A DNA stretch of 64,000 bases from assembly GCA_030280995.1 (NCBI GenBank), contig JASXTE010000011.1, positions 23,119,817 through 23,183,816 on the forward strand. Reading direction: 5' to 3'. The stretch comes from Hemileia vastatrix. Lineage: Eukaryota > Basidiomycota > Pucciniomycetes > Pucciniales > Zaghouaniaceae. The notes under the pieces are model-generated. The model saw only the letters and a program-made list of their open reading frames with translations, had not been told where the DNA came from and did no database searches. The position numbers and the translations under genes were made by a program. Of this stretch, positions 46,401 through 57,654 are shown piece by piece (the first letter of the stretch is position 1; each line of letters begins with the position of its first letter).

Positions 46401-48889
46401 TGGATAACACATTCCATCAGGAGATGATTGAAGGATGGCTGATGGTTTATATTGATGATATCATTATATTCTCAAAAACATTTGAGGACCATCTCAACCA
46501 CCTGTGTAAAGTGTTCCACAAAATGGATGAAATAAATATGACACTTGCTTTGAAGGAATGTAAATTTGGTTTTCATTCCTTAAAAGTGCTGGGTAATGTT
46601 GTTTCAGGGTTACAGATATGTGTTGACCAAAATAAAGTGGCAGCTATACAGCAGGTGAAGGCTCCTACCACAGTTAGAGAGCTCCAGGGTTTTTTGGGAA
46701 TGTGTGGATACTATAGACAGTATATTAAAAATTACCAAGTCATAGCTTCACCCCTTACCCAACTGACTAGAAAGGATGTTGCTTTTGTCTGGAAAAGTGA
46801 AAGACAGAGAGCTTTTGACACTATGAAACACTGTTTGATGTCAGCACCAATTCTTTCTTTACCTGACTTTAATCAACCATTTGTTTTGTACACTGATGCC
46901 AGTTTTATTGGTCTTGGTGCTGCCCTCCATCAAAAACAAGTGATGAATGATAAAGTATCAGAAGTAGTAATTTGTTATATTTCAAGAACCTTGAGAAATA
47001 GTGAATTGAAATATGGTGCCACTCAGCTTGAATGTTTAGCCATAGTGTGGGCTCTAGAAAAGCTACATTATTACCTAGATGACCAGAAATTTGAACTTGT
47101 TACTGACTGAAGTGCAGTTAAATCCCTTTTAAATTTGAAAACACCTAACAGACATATGTTCAGATGGCAGTTAGCTGTTCAGGAATACAGAGGGAGAATG
47201 ACAATTATTCATAGGGCTGGTATTGTTCACTCAAATGTGGATATGTTATCAAGGTTACCTTTACCAAATGATGACTCTAATCCTGCTTATGATCCTGAGG
47301 ATGAAATTATTCATATTCATGGGATATATGTGGTTGATATGGAGAAAGAGCTACTGCAGCTTATTCTGGATTAATATGATAAGGACACTGACTTGAAAAT
47401 GTTATGCACCATATTAAATGATCCAAAGAATGCTTCAATACAAGAATTAATTAAAACCCTTCCAACAAAGTACCAAAATGTTTTGGAGAAAGGTAAATTT
47501 TCAATTGATGAAGGATATCTATATTATAGAAGAAAGTTGAGTAATGTCATTGTTATTCCTCCTTCTATGAAAGAAATCATCTTGAAAATTTGTCATGATG
47601 ACATATTAGCTGGACATTTTTCTCTTGAAAAAACAATGATCAGAATTAAAAACACTGCTTGGTGGGTTAATATGTCTGAAGACACCAAATTGTATGTTGA
47701 ATCTTGTGCTTCTTGCCAAAAATCAAAAAGATTTACTGCTAAGAGAGCTGGATTAATGCAACATATTGAACCTCCTGATGCACCATGGCAGATAATAAAC
47801 ATGGATTTTGTAACAGGATTACCTATTGCTGGAAAAGACAGTTATAACTCTTGTTGGGTTATTATGGACAGATTCACTAAAATGTGTAAATTTATCTCTA
47901 CTCACAAGGATGTTTCCACTAAAGAATTAGCTTTCTTATGGTGGTATCATATGTTTAATACTGCTAGTTTTCCTAAAGCCATAATCTCTGACAGAGACCC
48001 TAAATTTACTTCTGAATTTTGGATGTCTCTGATGGATGTTTGTGGTTGTGAGCTGAAACTATCTACTGCCCATCACCCTCAGACTGATGGATTAGCTGAA
48101 AGAATGATTCAGACTCTAGAGGAAGTGATAAGAAGGTACTGTGCCTTTGGCCTTGAGTATAAAGACAATGACAGATTCACTCATGATTGAGTTACCTTAC
48201 TGCCTGGGTTGGAATTCGCTTATAATAGCACTGTTCATTCTGTTACTCAAAGAAAGCCTTTTGAGCTCTGGCTTGGATATGTTCCAAATACTTCTGCCCA
48301 AATTCTCAATAATAAAATACCTAAATTGGATTTACATCCTGGTGTAAAATCTTTTCTTCAAATGCAAAAACTTTGCAGAAGTCATGCTTAAAAATGTATT
48401 GAAAAATCATTTTAATATGAGAAGAAGAGATGGGAAAAATCCCATAAAGAATACTCTTTTAAAAAGGGTGATGAGGTGTTGATTTTTACAGTCCACTTCA
48501 ATTTACAAGGTAATAACAAATTGAAAGACCCGTTTGTTGGTCCATTTGTTGTAAGAAGAATGGTTGGTGATAATGCAGTTGAAGTTATTTTGTATTCTCC
48601 ATATGACATAAAACATCCTTTTTTTCCAATAGCTCTTTTGAAACCTTATACATCCAATAGTGATTTATTTTCCAAAAAGGAGGGGAACACCAAAAAAGAC
48701 CCCTAATGAAATCACTGAGACAGCAGAAATTGATAAGATTCTAAATGACAGAATAGTTACTTCTGAAAAAGGTACAGAATAATTATTGAGATTCAAGAAT
48801 AAATCTTCTGAATATGATTCTTGGATACCTGGGAAGAAATATCTAATCTTCCTACTCTGCTAAGAAAATATAAAAAGAAAAAATCATAG
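43467..48889 (+). pseudogene. gag-pol: ORF2 (Gag-Pol) of element C, heavily broken
   Basis: Collinear with B: coiled-coil Gag N-terminus, Gag core (WPKLDQYPTFDGDSSSDW near 44425), zinc knuckle with its first Cys changed to TGA (45051-45053), protease DSGAGG near 45380, RT with intact YIDD near 46449, RNase H YTDAS near 46891, integrase and chromodomain-like tail. Stops include 43599, 43842, 44322, 45051, 46304, 47108, 47372, 48188 and 48389. Frameshifts lie near 45720 and 48690. Sources are mixed (TGT or TGG to TGA, CAG to TAA), unlike the CGA-dominated decay of A. No product is expected. Confidence 0.9.
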
Positions 48890-48922
48890 CATTTTTTTTA
48901 TTGTTTTTTTAGAGTGAGGGAG

Positions 48923-49714
48923 TGTCAGCCAGGCTACTAGACTTACCCAGTAAAATAATAAATTATTTACTGGATGAAGCCACACCTTATTATTTTAATT
49001 ATTTAATTAAATTAGTTACATTAAAATTACCTGTAATAAATTAACTAATTACAGAATGGTAAAATTAAATGGATAATTAAAATTAAATATAAAATGTCCC
49101 TTATATTTTATTCTCTAACACCGTGCTCATTGAAAGGTTAGAAGAAATAAAATTTTATATTAAAAAATAGATTTTTAAATTAAAATAAAATTTTAATATT
49201 CAAATAAAAATAAATATATACAAAAAATTCAAATTTCTTATTTAGAATTGACTTCTACAGTAAATATTAAATAAATTTATGTATTTCTGACATACTCTGT
49301 AAATACATCTTTAAAATAAATCTTTTTGACGCCTTCTTTTTAGAACAACTTTGTTTTTTGAAATACTCCTTCTGGAATATTCTTTTTTCTCTCTCTCTCA
49401 TATTACTGTTTTTATAATTTCATTTCTATGGTTTGTCTCTCCTATGCCTATATAAGGCCTCTCTCTTGGTTGTTTTTTATTCATTCATTACTTACTTATT
49501 TTATTACAACTATTTACAATCCTTTTATTACTATTTATTATTGCCTTAGTATTTACATTAAACATAATTCTAATCCAACTCTTTACCTCTTATTATTGAG
49601 TAAATAATCTTTAAGATGGGAAGATACGTACCTGAGTTTGAATCCCTTAAAAACCATTTTTACCGCCATTGGACCTTTCTATAAAACCTTCTAGACTTGA
49701 AAGACCCCTTGACA
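48923..49714 (+). repeat. 3' LTR of element C (792 bp)
   Basis: TGTCAGCC...CTTGACA, preceded by polypurine AGAGTGAGGGAG and followed by ATCCC. Confidence 0.93.
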
Positions 49715-50574
49715 ATCCCAATCATCTTCCAGGTCACCTTCTCCTGGTCTATCCTACAACCAACCTGGTACTCCACCATCAGTATCCAACAAAAATGGTC
49801 CAAGCAACAATATCAACAACATCATCAGCAGCCCTGCTGCTCCAACCAGGTCACAGGAACATCCTCTATCTTGTTCATCTACTCAATACCATTTAGAGTG
49901 TGACCATGAAAACTCATACATCCATCTGGTTTATCCTCCTACTACATCCATCCAAAATCCTTCAACAGTCCAGATTCTGGCCACTTACAAATTTGATGAG
50001 CTTCCAATCCGTAAGTACCAAATTAATAAATCCAATTTATTCAACAGATAGCAATTACTGATTCAATTCTTCTGTTTAGTTGCCACCCCGCCTCCTGAAA
50101 CTGCTATTGGGATTGGTCAACCTCTAGAAACCACATTTGGTCAACCTCTAGAAACCACATTAACCCTGGATTACGCCAACATGAAACAACACCTAAGCAT
50201 GATGTGTTCAAACATGCTTAAGGCCTTTTCTCTTCATGGTCTGTTAAATGAATTTGAAAAGAATCTGAGGAAACAGCTCCTTGATGACCACTGGAAGTTG
50301 TCTAGAATAATCAAGCACACTTTCCAACACTCTATCCCCGCTTCTTCCACTTTTTCCCAAAAATTACCTTCTGATCCGGTTCCTGAACTTTACAATCCAT
50401 ATACTCTTCCAGCCCCCTACACCACAAAGAACACAGTTCTTCATCCAATCCCAACAAAAAGCAAAAATGCCACCATAATCTGGACCACCCGCCGGAGGCT
50501 TCTTCTTCCAGACATTAAAAAAAAAACAATTCACTAAATAGAGAGTAAAATAATAAATAGCAGATATATATATA

Positions 50575-51890
50575 TAAATTTGTTTTATTTTTATTTTATT
50601 TATTTGTTTATTTTTATTTATTTATTTATTTTTATATTTTTATATTTTTATATTTTTATATATTTATATATTTATATATTTATATTTTTATATTTTTATA
50701 TTTTTATATTTTTATATTTTTATATTTTTATATTTTTATATTTTTATATTTTTATATTTTTATATTTTTATATTTTTATATTTTTATATTTTTATATTTT
50801 TATATTTTTATATTTTTATATTTTTATATTTTTATATTTTTATATTTTTATATTTTTATATTTTTATATTTTTATATTTTTATATTTTTATATTTTTATA
50901 TTTTTATATTTTTATATTTTTATATTTTTATATTTTTATATTTTTATATTTTTATATTTTTATATTTTTATATTTTTATATTTTTATATTTTTATATTTT
51001 TATATTTTTATATTTTTATATTTTTATATTTTTATATTTTTATATTTTTATATTTTTATATTTTTATATTTTTATATTTTTATATTTTTATATTTTTATA
51101 TTTTTATATTTTTATATTTTTATATTTTTATATTTTTATATTTTTATATTTTTATATTTTTATATTTTTATATTTTTATATTTTTATATTTTTATATTTT
51201 TATATTTTTATATTTTTATATTTTTATATTTTTATATTTTTATATTTTTATAATTTTATATTTTTATATTTTTATATTTTTATATTTTTATATTTTTATA
51301 TTTTTATATTTTTATATTTTTATATTTTTATATTTTTATATTTTTATATTTTTATATTTTTATATTTTTATATTTTTATATTTTTATATTTTTATATTTT
51401 TATATTTTTATATTTTTATATTTTTATATTTTTATATTTTTATATTTTTATATTTTTATATTTTTATATTTTTATATTTTTATATTTTTATATTTTTATA
51501 TTTTTATATTTTTATATTTTTATATTTTTATATTTTTATATTTTTATATTTTTATATTTTTATATTTTTATATTTTTATATTTTTATATTTTTATATTTT
51601 TATATTTTTATATTTTTATATTTTTATATTTTTATATTTTTATATTTTTATATTTTTATATTTTTATATTTTTATATTTTTATATTTTTATATTTTTATA
51701 TTTTTATATTTTTATATTTTTATATTTTTATATTTTTATATTTTTATATTTTTATATTTTTATATTTTTATATTTTTATATTTTTATATTTTTATATTTT
51801 TATATTTATATATTTTTTTATTTTAAATTTTTATTTATTTATTTTTACTTATTTATTTTTTTATTTTTATTTTTATTACCTAAACTACTA
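50575..51890. repeat. (TATTTTTA)n satellite with degenerate flanks
   Basis: From about 50681 to 51803 the sequence is an almost perfect array of the 8-bp unit TATTTTTA, about 140 copies. The only change I saw inside is a single A for T at 51253. The edges are less regular TATTTA and TTTATTTA runs. An open frame across it is a by-product of the 24-nt (3 x 8) periodicity and is not a gene. Confidence 0.95.
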
Positions 51891-51899
51891 ACATACTAA

Positions 51900-53100
51900 A
51901 AAAAACTTGAAAATAATTAAACAAAATTGCCCAACAAAATATGAGAGCTGAGAAATTAAAATGAAATGACCAATAATAAGATGAAATAATTAATAATTAC
52001 AAATAGTATCCCCCAGCCAATTGATGAGCTGATCCACTGATACCTTACCCACATCCAACTGCAGCTTGATGTTGATACACCATTAAATAATTTTTAAATG
52101 AATTGAGATAAAAAAAATTATGAAAAATAATATCAATAAAGAAAAGATGAAATAAATAGAAATAAAAGAAAATAATAAAAAATGAGATAGAGATAAAAAA
52201 GAAAATTGCATTTTCCTGACAAATGATGAGCCTTTCCCCATCAATGCTTGCCCATATCCAGGTGGCCCTGATGTGGTGACACCATATAATATAATTTTGT
52301 GATTTTTCCCTCTTTATATCCTAATAACCCTTATAAAAAATTAAAAGAAAAAAAGAGAAAAAAGAAAATAATCTAAAACTTTTATCTAAAACAACCATAG
52401 ACACAAAAATCAAAGAAAGAAAAAGAAAAAGTCTGGCTCTATAGAAAGTTCAGTCCAAGTAAATGATCACTGGGTGGGCTCCCTCCAATAAGAAAAAATG
52501 ATGGGAGACCACCAGTGATCCACCACCAATCCTAATAGACCAAAGAAATCCGTCCCAAGCCAGTAAGCCAGTTTAAAGTCATAGTGGACTTAAAAGCTGA
52601 ATAACAGAAACCCAAACTAGGATTCAACTAGGATAAACAAAAACTTAAAACAGACATTATGGGGTAACTTTTCTACAGAGCAGCAAGCTCATCAGTTACC
52701 CCCACACTTGCCAAAATAAAATCTAGAAGCCCCCCCTGGGTACCTTCTAACAAAAAAAACAAAATTCAACACAATAAACCAAAACCAATAAGCGTGAAGA
52801 GTTCATCACTTGAAGACCAATAAAACTTCCATTTTAAAGTCATAGAGGACTAAACCTGAAGAAAACCCAATACTAGGATTCAACCAAATTAAGAGAAGGG
52901 GTTGGAAACAGACAATCTGGGGTAACTTTTCTACAGAGAAGCTAGCTCACCAGTTACCCCTACACTTGCTAAGATCAAATCTAGAGCCCCACCTACAGGT
53001 ACCTTCTAACAAAAAAAAGTTTCCAACAAGACAGATGCACAGCATCCCCAAAATCCAAAATTAAAGAATGGTCCATAGTCTATCCTCATTGCGGAGTCAT
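51900..53100. repeat. AT-rich repeats and hairpin motifs next to element D
   Basis: A diverged direct repeat of about 73 bp occurs at 52016-52086 and 52218-52290 (GATGAGC...CCCACATCCA / CCCATATCCA...GATG.TG). GGGGTAACTT...CAGTTACCCC hairpins with CTACAGAG in the loop lie at 52661-52702 and 52919-52960. AGTTTAAAGTC..GGACT motifs lie near 52570 and 52833. The last two motif types match the block at 39871-40292. This may be the 3' non-coding region of element D. Confidence 0.5.
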
Positions 53101-56100
53101 TCTTCATCACTTCTAGTGCCTCTTGGGTAAAATCTCATCACCTGATCAGCAGCACTCTATTCTTTAAGACGGCGCCATCTAACTCCTCCAAAACATAAGA
53201 ATCTCCAGACACCTGAGATCTGACTCTGTAAGGTCCATTCCATCTGTCAGCAAACATTTTTCCCTACTGACTCTCCAAACTTCTGTTATACACCAAAACC
53301 AAACAACCAGGTTTCAAGGGATTCCTGAGTCTATGAGCCAACTTCTGGTCCCAGTATCTGACTGATTGATTTCTTATCTTCATCATTATAGAGTATTCCT
53401 TCTCTAGACATTCCTCTCTACATTCTAACTTTGCATCCTGACACAGAGAAAATCTTCTGTTGAGCACACATCATCCAAATCAATTCAAAGATAAGAGAAA
53501 TCTTCCAAATCCACTGGTGGAACAGCTTTCTTCCCAAAAATTAATTCATAAGGTGAATAGCCATTTGTCCTTTTCACAGTGACCCTATCAGCAAATAACA
53601 CCAAGGGTAAATAATGCCTCCACTTTTCAGCACTATCTCCACACATCTTCATCAAATCATTCTTGATAACTTAATGGCCTCTTTCAACCATTCCTTCAGC
53701 TTCAGGATAATAAGGTGTAGCCACTCTGAATTTAGAACCACTACTTGCTACAGCTTTTTTAAATTAAGCTCTAAACTCTGGCCCCCCATCAAAAGTCACC
53801 AAATTCATAAACCCATATCTAAACACCCATTCTTTCTTCAAAAACTCCGCCACATATTTGGCAGTCAAATTAACCAGAGGCACTGCCTCAACCCAACCAG
53901 ACAAATCATCCCTGGCAACAATCAAGTATTTATACCTACCCTCTTTGATATGGACAGCATCCAGACTGACTCTTCCAAACACAGTTGTCTCACTGGTAGC
54001 ACAGCCAGCCTCCTTAGGTTTTAAGTGACTTCTTCTTTGACATTCTTTACAAGATTAAACCCAACCCTGCACAGCCAACTTCATACCTGGCCACCAAAAT
54101 CTATCTGCAACTCTTCTATAAGTCTCCCCAAAACCTTTAGGACCACGTTCTTCATGCAAAGACCTCAATACCAACTCTTGATCCTTCTTCTGAGTCACCA
54201 CTACTTGAGGATTTGGATGTCTCCTCCTCATCAACCTCCTTCCTGACACATAGAATCAAGGACTCTTCCTCTTGATTTCCACCCAAGTATCATCATCACA
54301 AATATCTGGCCTCCTCAAGGTTAACAGATATTCAACCATAATAAAATAAAACCCAGTCTAACCCCAGGTCTCATCTTCAAAGTACAACAAAACAAAATCC
54401 AAGGGTACAACCCTGTCATCAAAATCTCCAGTGTACACATGAGCAATATGACCAGCCTGACCAGGACACCAATCCCTAAGCCTTGGTACATCCTTTTCTT
54501 TCCACTGAATCTTTAGAGAATCCAGTTCACTAACAAAAACAACATTATCCAATTTCGAGCCAACCCAAAAAACAGCCCCATCTTCATCAACAAAAACATC
54601 CTGGTCACCAGAATAAAGATCAGAACCACCCAGTTTAACCTCTTGGGGAGGAGAGAAAAATCTTCAGCACCCTTTTTGATGGCCCTAACCACTGGGATAT
54701 ATTCATCAAATTCTTCAGAGTCTGAATCTCTGTTTGTGGGTGGTCTCCTTGATAATACATCTGTAATTGTAAAAGTTTTTCCAGGTTAGTGTACCAGGCC
54801 AAGAGAAAAATGCTGAATAAATGCCACACACCTAGTCATTGGAGCATTTGGAATACTAGGTGTATTGATCATTTGAACCAGATATTTCACATCCACCTGC
54901 AGCTCAAAATGTTTCCCCCACAAAACAGTTTTCAGCTTCTTCAAAATTTATGCTACACCACAAAATTCAAACTTAGGCTGAGAATATCTAGATTCAACCT
55001 CATTAAATACCACTGACTCATACCTTACTGGCCTGATCCTCCCAATTTTATCATCCTGAGACAAAAAAGCACCAGCAGCAATATAACTTGAGTCCACTTC
55101 CAGATAAATTTTTCCAGTTCCCATTCCATAATCCAACTTGTGAAGAATAATATCTTCACCTACCACATTCTTCAAATTCTGAAAAGCCTCTTCACACTCT
55201 TTAGACCATTCCCACTCTGCATCTTTCCTGGTAACCTCCTTAAAAATGAAGCCAAAAAAAATCTTTAATAAAAATCCTGACATACTCACAAACCCACAAA
55301 ATACTCTGACTTCAGTAGTATTTTTAGGCCTTGGCCATGACTGAATTTTATTAACTTTTTTCTTTTCCATAATTCTCCCCTCCTTACATATACCATGACC
55401 CCGAGTCTCCAGAGCAGGAACACAACAATGAAATGTTGACACAGAAGTGCTCAAACCAGCCTCTTCAATTCTAAACAATACTCTCTCTAAAGTAATTGCA
55501 TACTACCAAACAAATCTCCTTATACCTGTGTTCTCCTTCAGCACCACATTTCCATAATCAGTGGAGGATCATTTGATTCCACCATCATCAATAAAAATAC
55601 CAGCATGAGTAGGAACCTCATCCTGTAAAATCCAAGCCATTTGTGCTTGATATAATGCTACTTAATTAGTTGCTACTTGAGGCAACCTAGTGAGCTGAAA
55701 TTATCCCAGAGGAGTCTCAAACGTTGTAAGTGTCTGTGAATCCATGTGAAGTTTCCTTTCATCATGACCACCCATAATATCACCCAAACCAAAACACACC
55801 CTTCCAGCAAAAGCTTCTTCAAAGTCCACTGCACTTGGCCACATCTCAGAATCCTTGATAGTGACTCTATTCAAGGCTCTAAGATCATGCACCACCCTCA
55901 GCTTCCCATTCTGCTTCTTTACACAGAAAATTGGACTTGGGTAACTAGATGTTGTTTGTTTGTATAAAGCAGTCCTAACCCTTTCCCTAAAAATCTCTAC
56001 AAAATCATCCCTAATAGCAGCTTGAATCGGAATAGGTTTGATTTTCCAAGGTTTGTGACAAACCACAGGAATCAAGTAAGGTTCCCCATAAGAGTGTTTC

Positions 56101-56348
56101 AACACAACCCTTTCCTCTTTAAAAAATGCCACCACTTTCTCCCTGAGCACAATAACGTGCAACAACAACTTCTTTTCCTCATCAGAAAACCATCCATCAG
56201 GACCAAAATTAACAACTTTCAAACTTCCCACAGTCACCCTAGCAGTTTCCAAAAAATCAGGATGATTCTTCAGCAGAAGAGTACAGTATGTATCTCTTAA
56301 AAATGGAGGTCCCTTCAAAGGAGGATTCAAACCTACAGACATAGACTC
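53100..56348 (-). pseudogene. Gypsy element D: RT, RNase H and integrase remnants
   Basis: Minus-strand pol, truncated on its 5' side by insertion of element E at 56348. In order: RT N-terminus (NFGPDGWFSDEEKKLLLHVI, KKQNGKLRVVHDLRALN), RT motif FIDD near 55585, a region of the CKEGR..KKKVNKIQSWPRP type, RNase H-like EVDSSYIAAGAFLSQ near 55090, zinc-binding and core integrase (RVADRFWWPGMK, LDAVHIKEGRYKYLIVARDD, VTFDGGPEFRA) and a C-terminal domain (DRWNGPYRVRSQ) ending near 53110. Stops and frame changes are frequent. I associate this lineage with basidiomycetes and particularly rusts. No LTR of D is identified in the window. Confidence 0.8.
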
Positions 56349-57526
56349 TGCCAGTATAGTCTAGTATATAAGTATGATATAAAAGTGTTTATTTATGGTC
56401 CTACTACTTATTGATAAATGATTTAGTGATTAAACCTCAGGGGAAGACTAATAAAATAGTTATACTCAAATAAAACTCACAATACTTGGATTTAAATGCG
56501 TACTAGTGGTGGAAAATAGATGTATAAAATATATTTATAGCTTATATAAAGATAAAATCAAATTATAGTGGCTTTAATAATATAATTCTAAAGGTTAATA
56601 ATTGTATAATAGTGTTTGTTAGAGTTTTAGTAATTGAATGATAATAAATAACCGTCAAAATCCCTCCTTACTTATACCCAAATCCACTGGAGTGCACAGA
56701 CCTTCAATCCAGATGATGTCACTGCTATCCCCGGCAATTACAGCACTGTGAGGGCCCATAAACTCCCCATGGTGTCCACTTCAAGCGGTTTCAACACCCA
56801 GACCTCCAGTAAGGACCCTCCATCACTATTAATAATAACACAGGTCTATACCATAAATAGAAAATCCAGATAAAAGCAGATACCATAAAGAAACAGGTAA
56901 AATAAACAGTCAAAAAGAGATTTAATGAAACCAAAAGCATATAAAGGAAACAAATAAAATTTCCAATCCCCCAATAACATCCCCAAGCATCCATATTAAC
57001 CCAGAAATATCCTTCCAACCCATAAATCCGTGAATAACCATCCAAGGAAGTAATTTTAGTTGTCCAAACTGGGTGTATGCGCCTGATATAGGTGTCTATG
57101 CTTCTGTAGGCGTTGTGAGTCCACTGATTTTGTCCATATGACCTAAAATAAGCAGAAAAACAAAGGTTATAGGCTATTAAGGGGCTAAAACCCACTTATA
57201 TACCTAAATATACATAATATACTGCATATTTCACTGAATATGAGATTTATGTATACATATAAGCTTATGTATGTCAATAATTACTTCATATCACTTAAGA
57301 TAAGTATATTATTACTCCATTAACACCTTAATAAATATTATTAGGCCATGGATAAGCTATTTAAACTATTATAAGTTATATAATAGAATAATAATTATAT
57401 ATATATATAATAAAATAATATATATTATTATTTTAACGTTATTTTTAAGATATAAGCTTAATATACTTAAGGTTATCTTATTTTAAGCATAAGAAATTCT
57501 CAGTCCTAAGGATATTTAGGCTGACA
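56349..57526 (-). repeat. 3' LTR of element E (1178 bp)
   Basis: On the minus strand it starts TGTCAGCC at 57526, preceded by GGGGTGAGGGAG, and ends ACTGGCA at 56349 (ACTGACA in the other LTR). Confidence 0.92.
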
Positions 57527-57654
57527 CTCCCTCACCCCAAAAAAAACAATAAAAAAAATGTTAAGACATTTTAATTAAAACTAAGGAGTGAAATAATAAA
57601 AATAAAAATAAAAATAAAAATAATTTTTATAATACATATACTGAATGAAAAGTA

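Larger units (their letters stand above)
41226..49714 (+). mobile_element. Gypsy element C: full-length, decayed
   Basis: 792-bp LTRs (41226-42017, 48923-49714), 5-bp duplication ATCCC at 41221-41225 and 49715-49719. Same superfamily as B and E, with collinear ORF1 and Gag-Pol. LTRs differ more than those of B (about 3% by eye) and ORF2 has at least ten stops and two frameshifts, so it is older than B. Confidence 0.94.
40501..50537 (+). pseudogene. Cys-rich (Zn2Cys6-like) gene 2, split by Gypsy element C
   Basis: After a good acceptor (GACTAATC...TTTTACAG, ending 40500) a frame encodes CKHC, a stop (TGA, about 40555), then ACDSCNSKKKKCDR (C-x2-C-x6-C) and a Ser/Pro/Arg-rich region to TAG near 40901. 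A second frame is open up to the insertion site of C. Removing C and one ATCCC duplication keeps this frame open across the junction (49719 onward) to a donor at 50010. A 69-nt intron (50011-50079, GTAAGT...GTTTAG) leads in phase to 50080-50537, a Leu-rich helical segment then a basic end, stopping at TAA. The gene is damaged by stops, a frame change and the insertion. It resembles gene 1 at 37321. Confidence 0.5.

Noticed and set aside
50580..51899. A 439-residue open frame of Phe/Ile/Tyr/Leu repeats
   Set aside because: It is produced by the 8-bp satellite TATTTTTA, whose 24-nt triple period lacks a stop in this frame. There is no real start context or composition of a protein.
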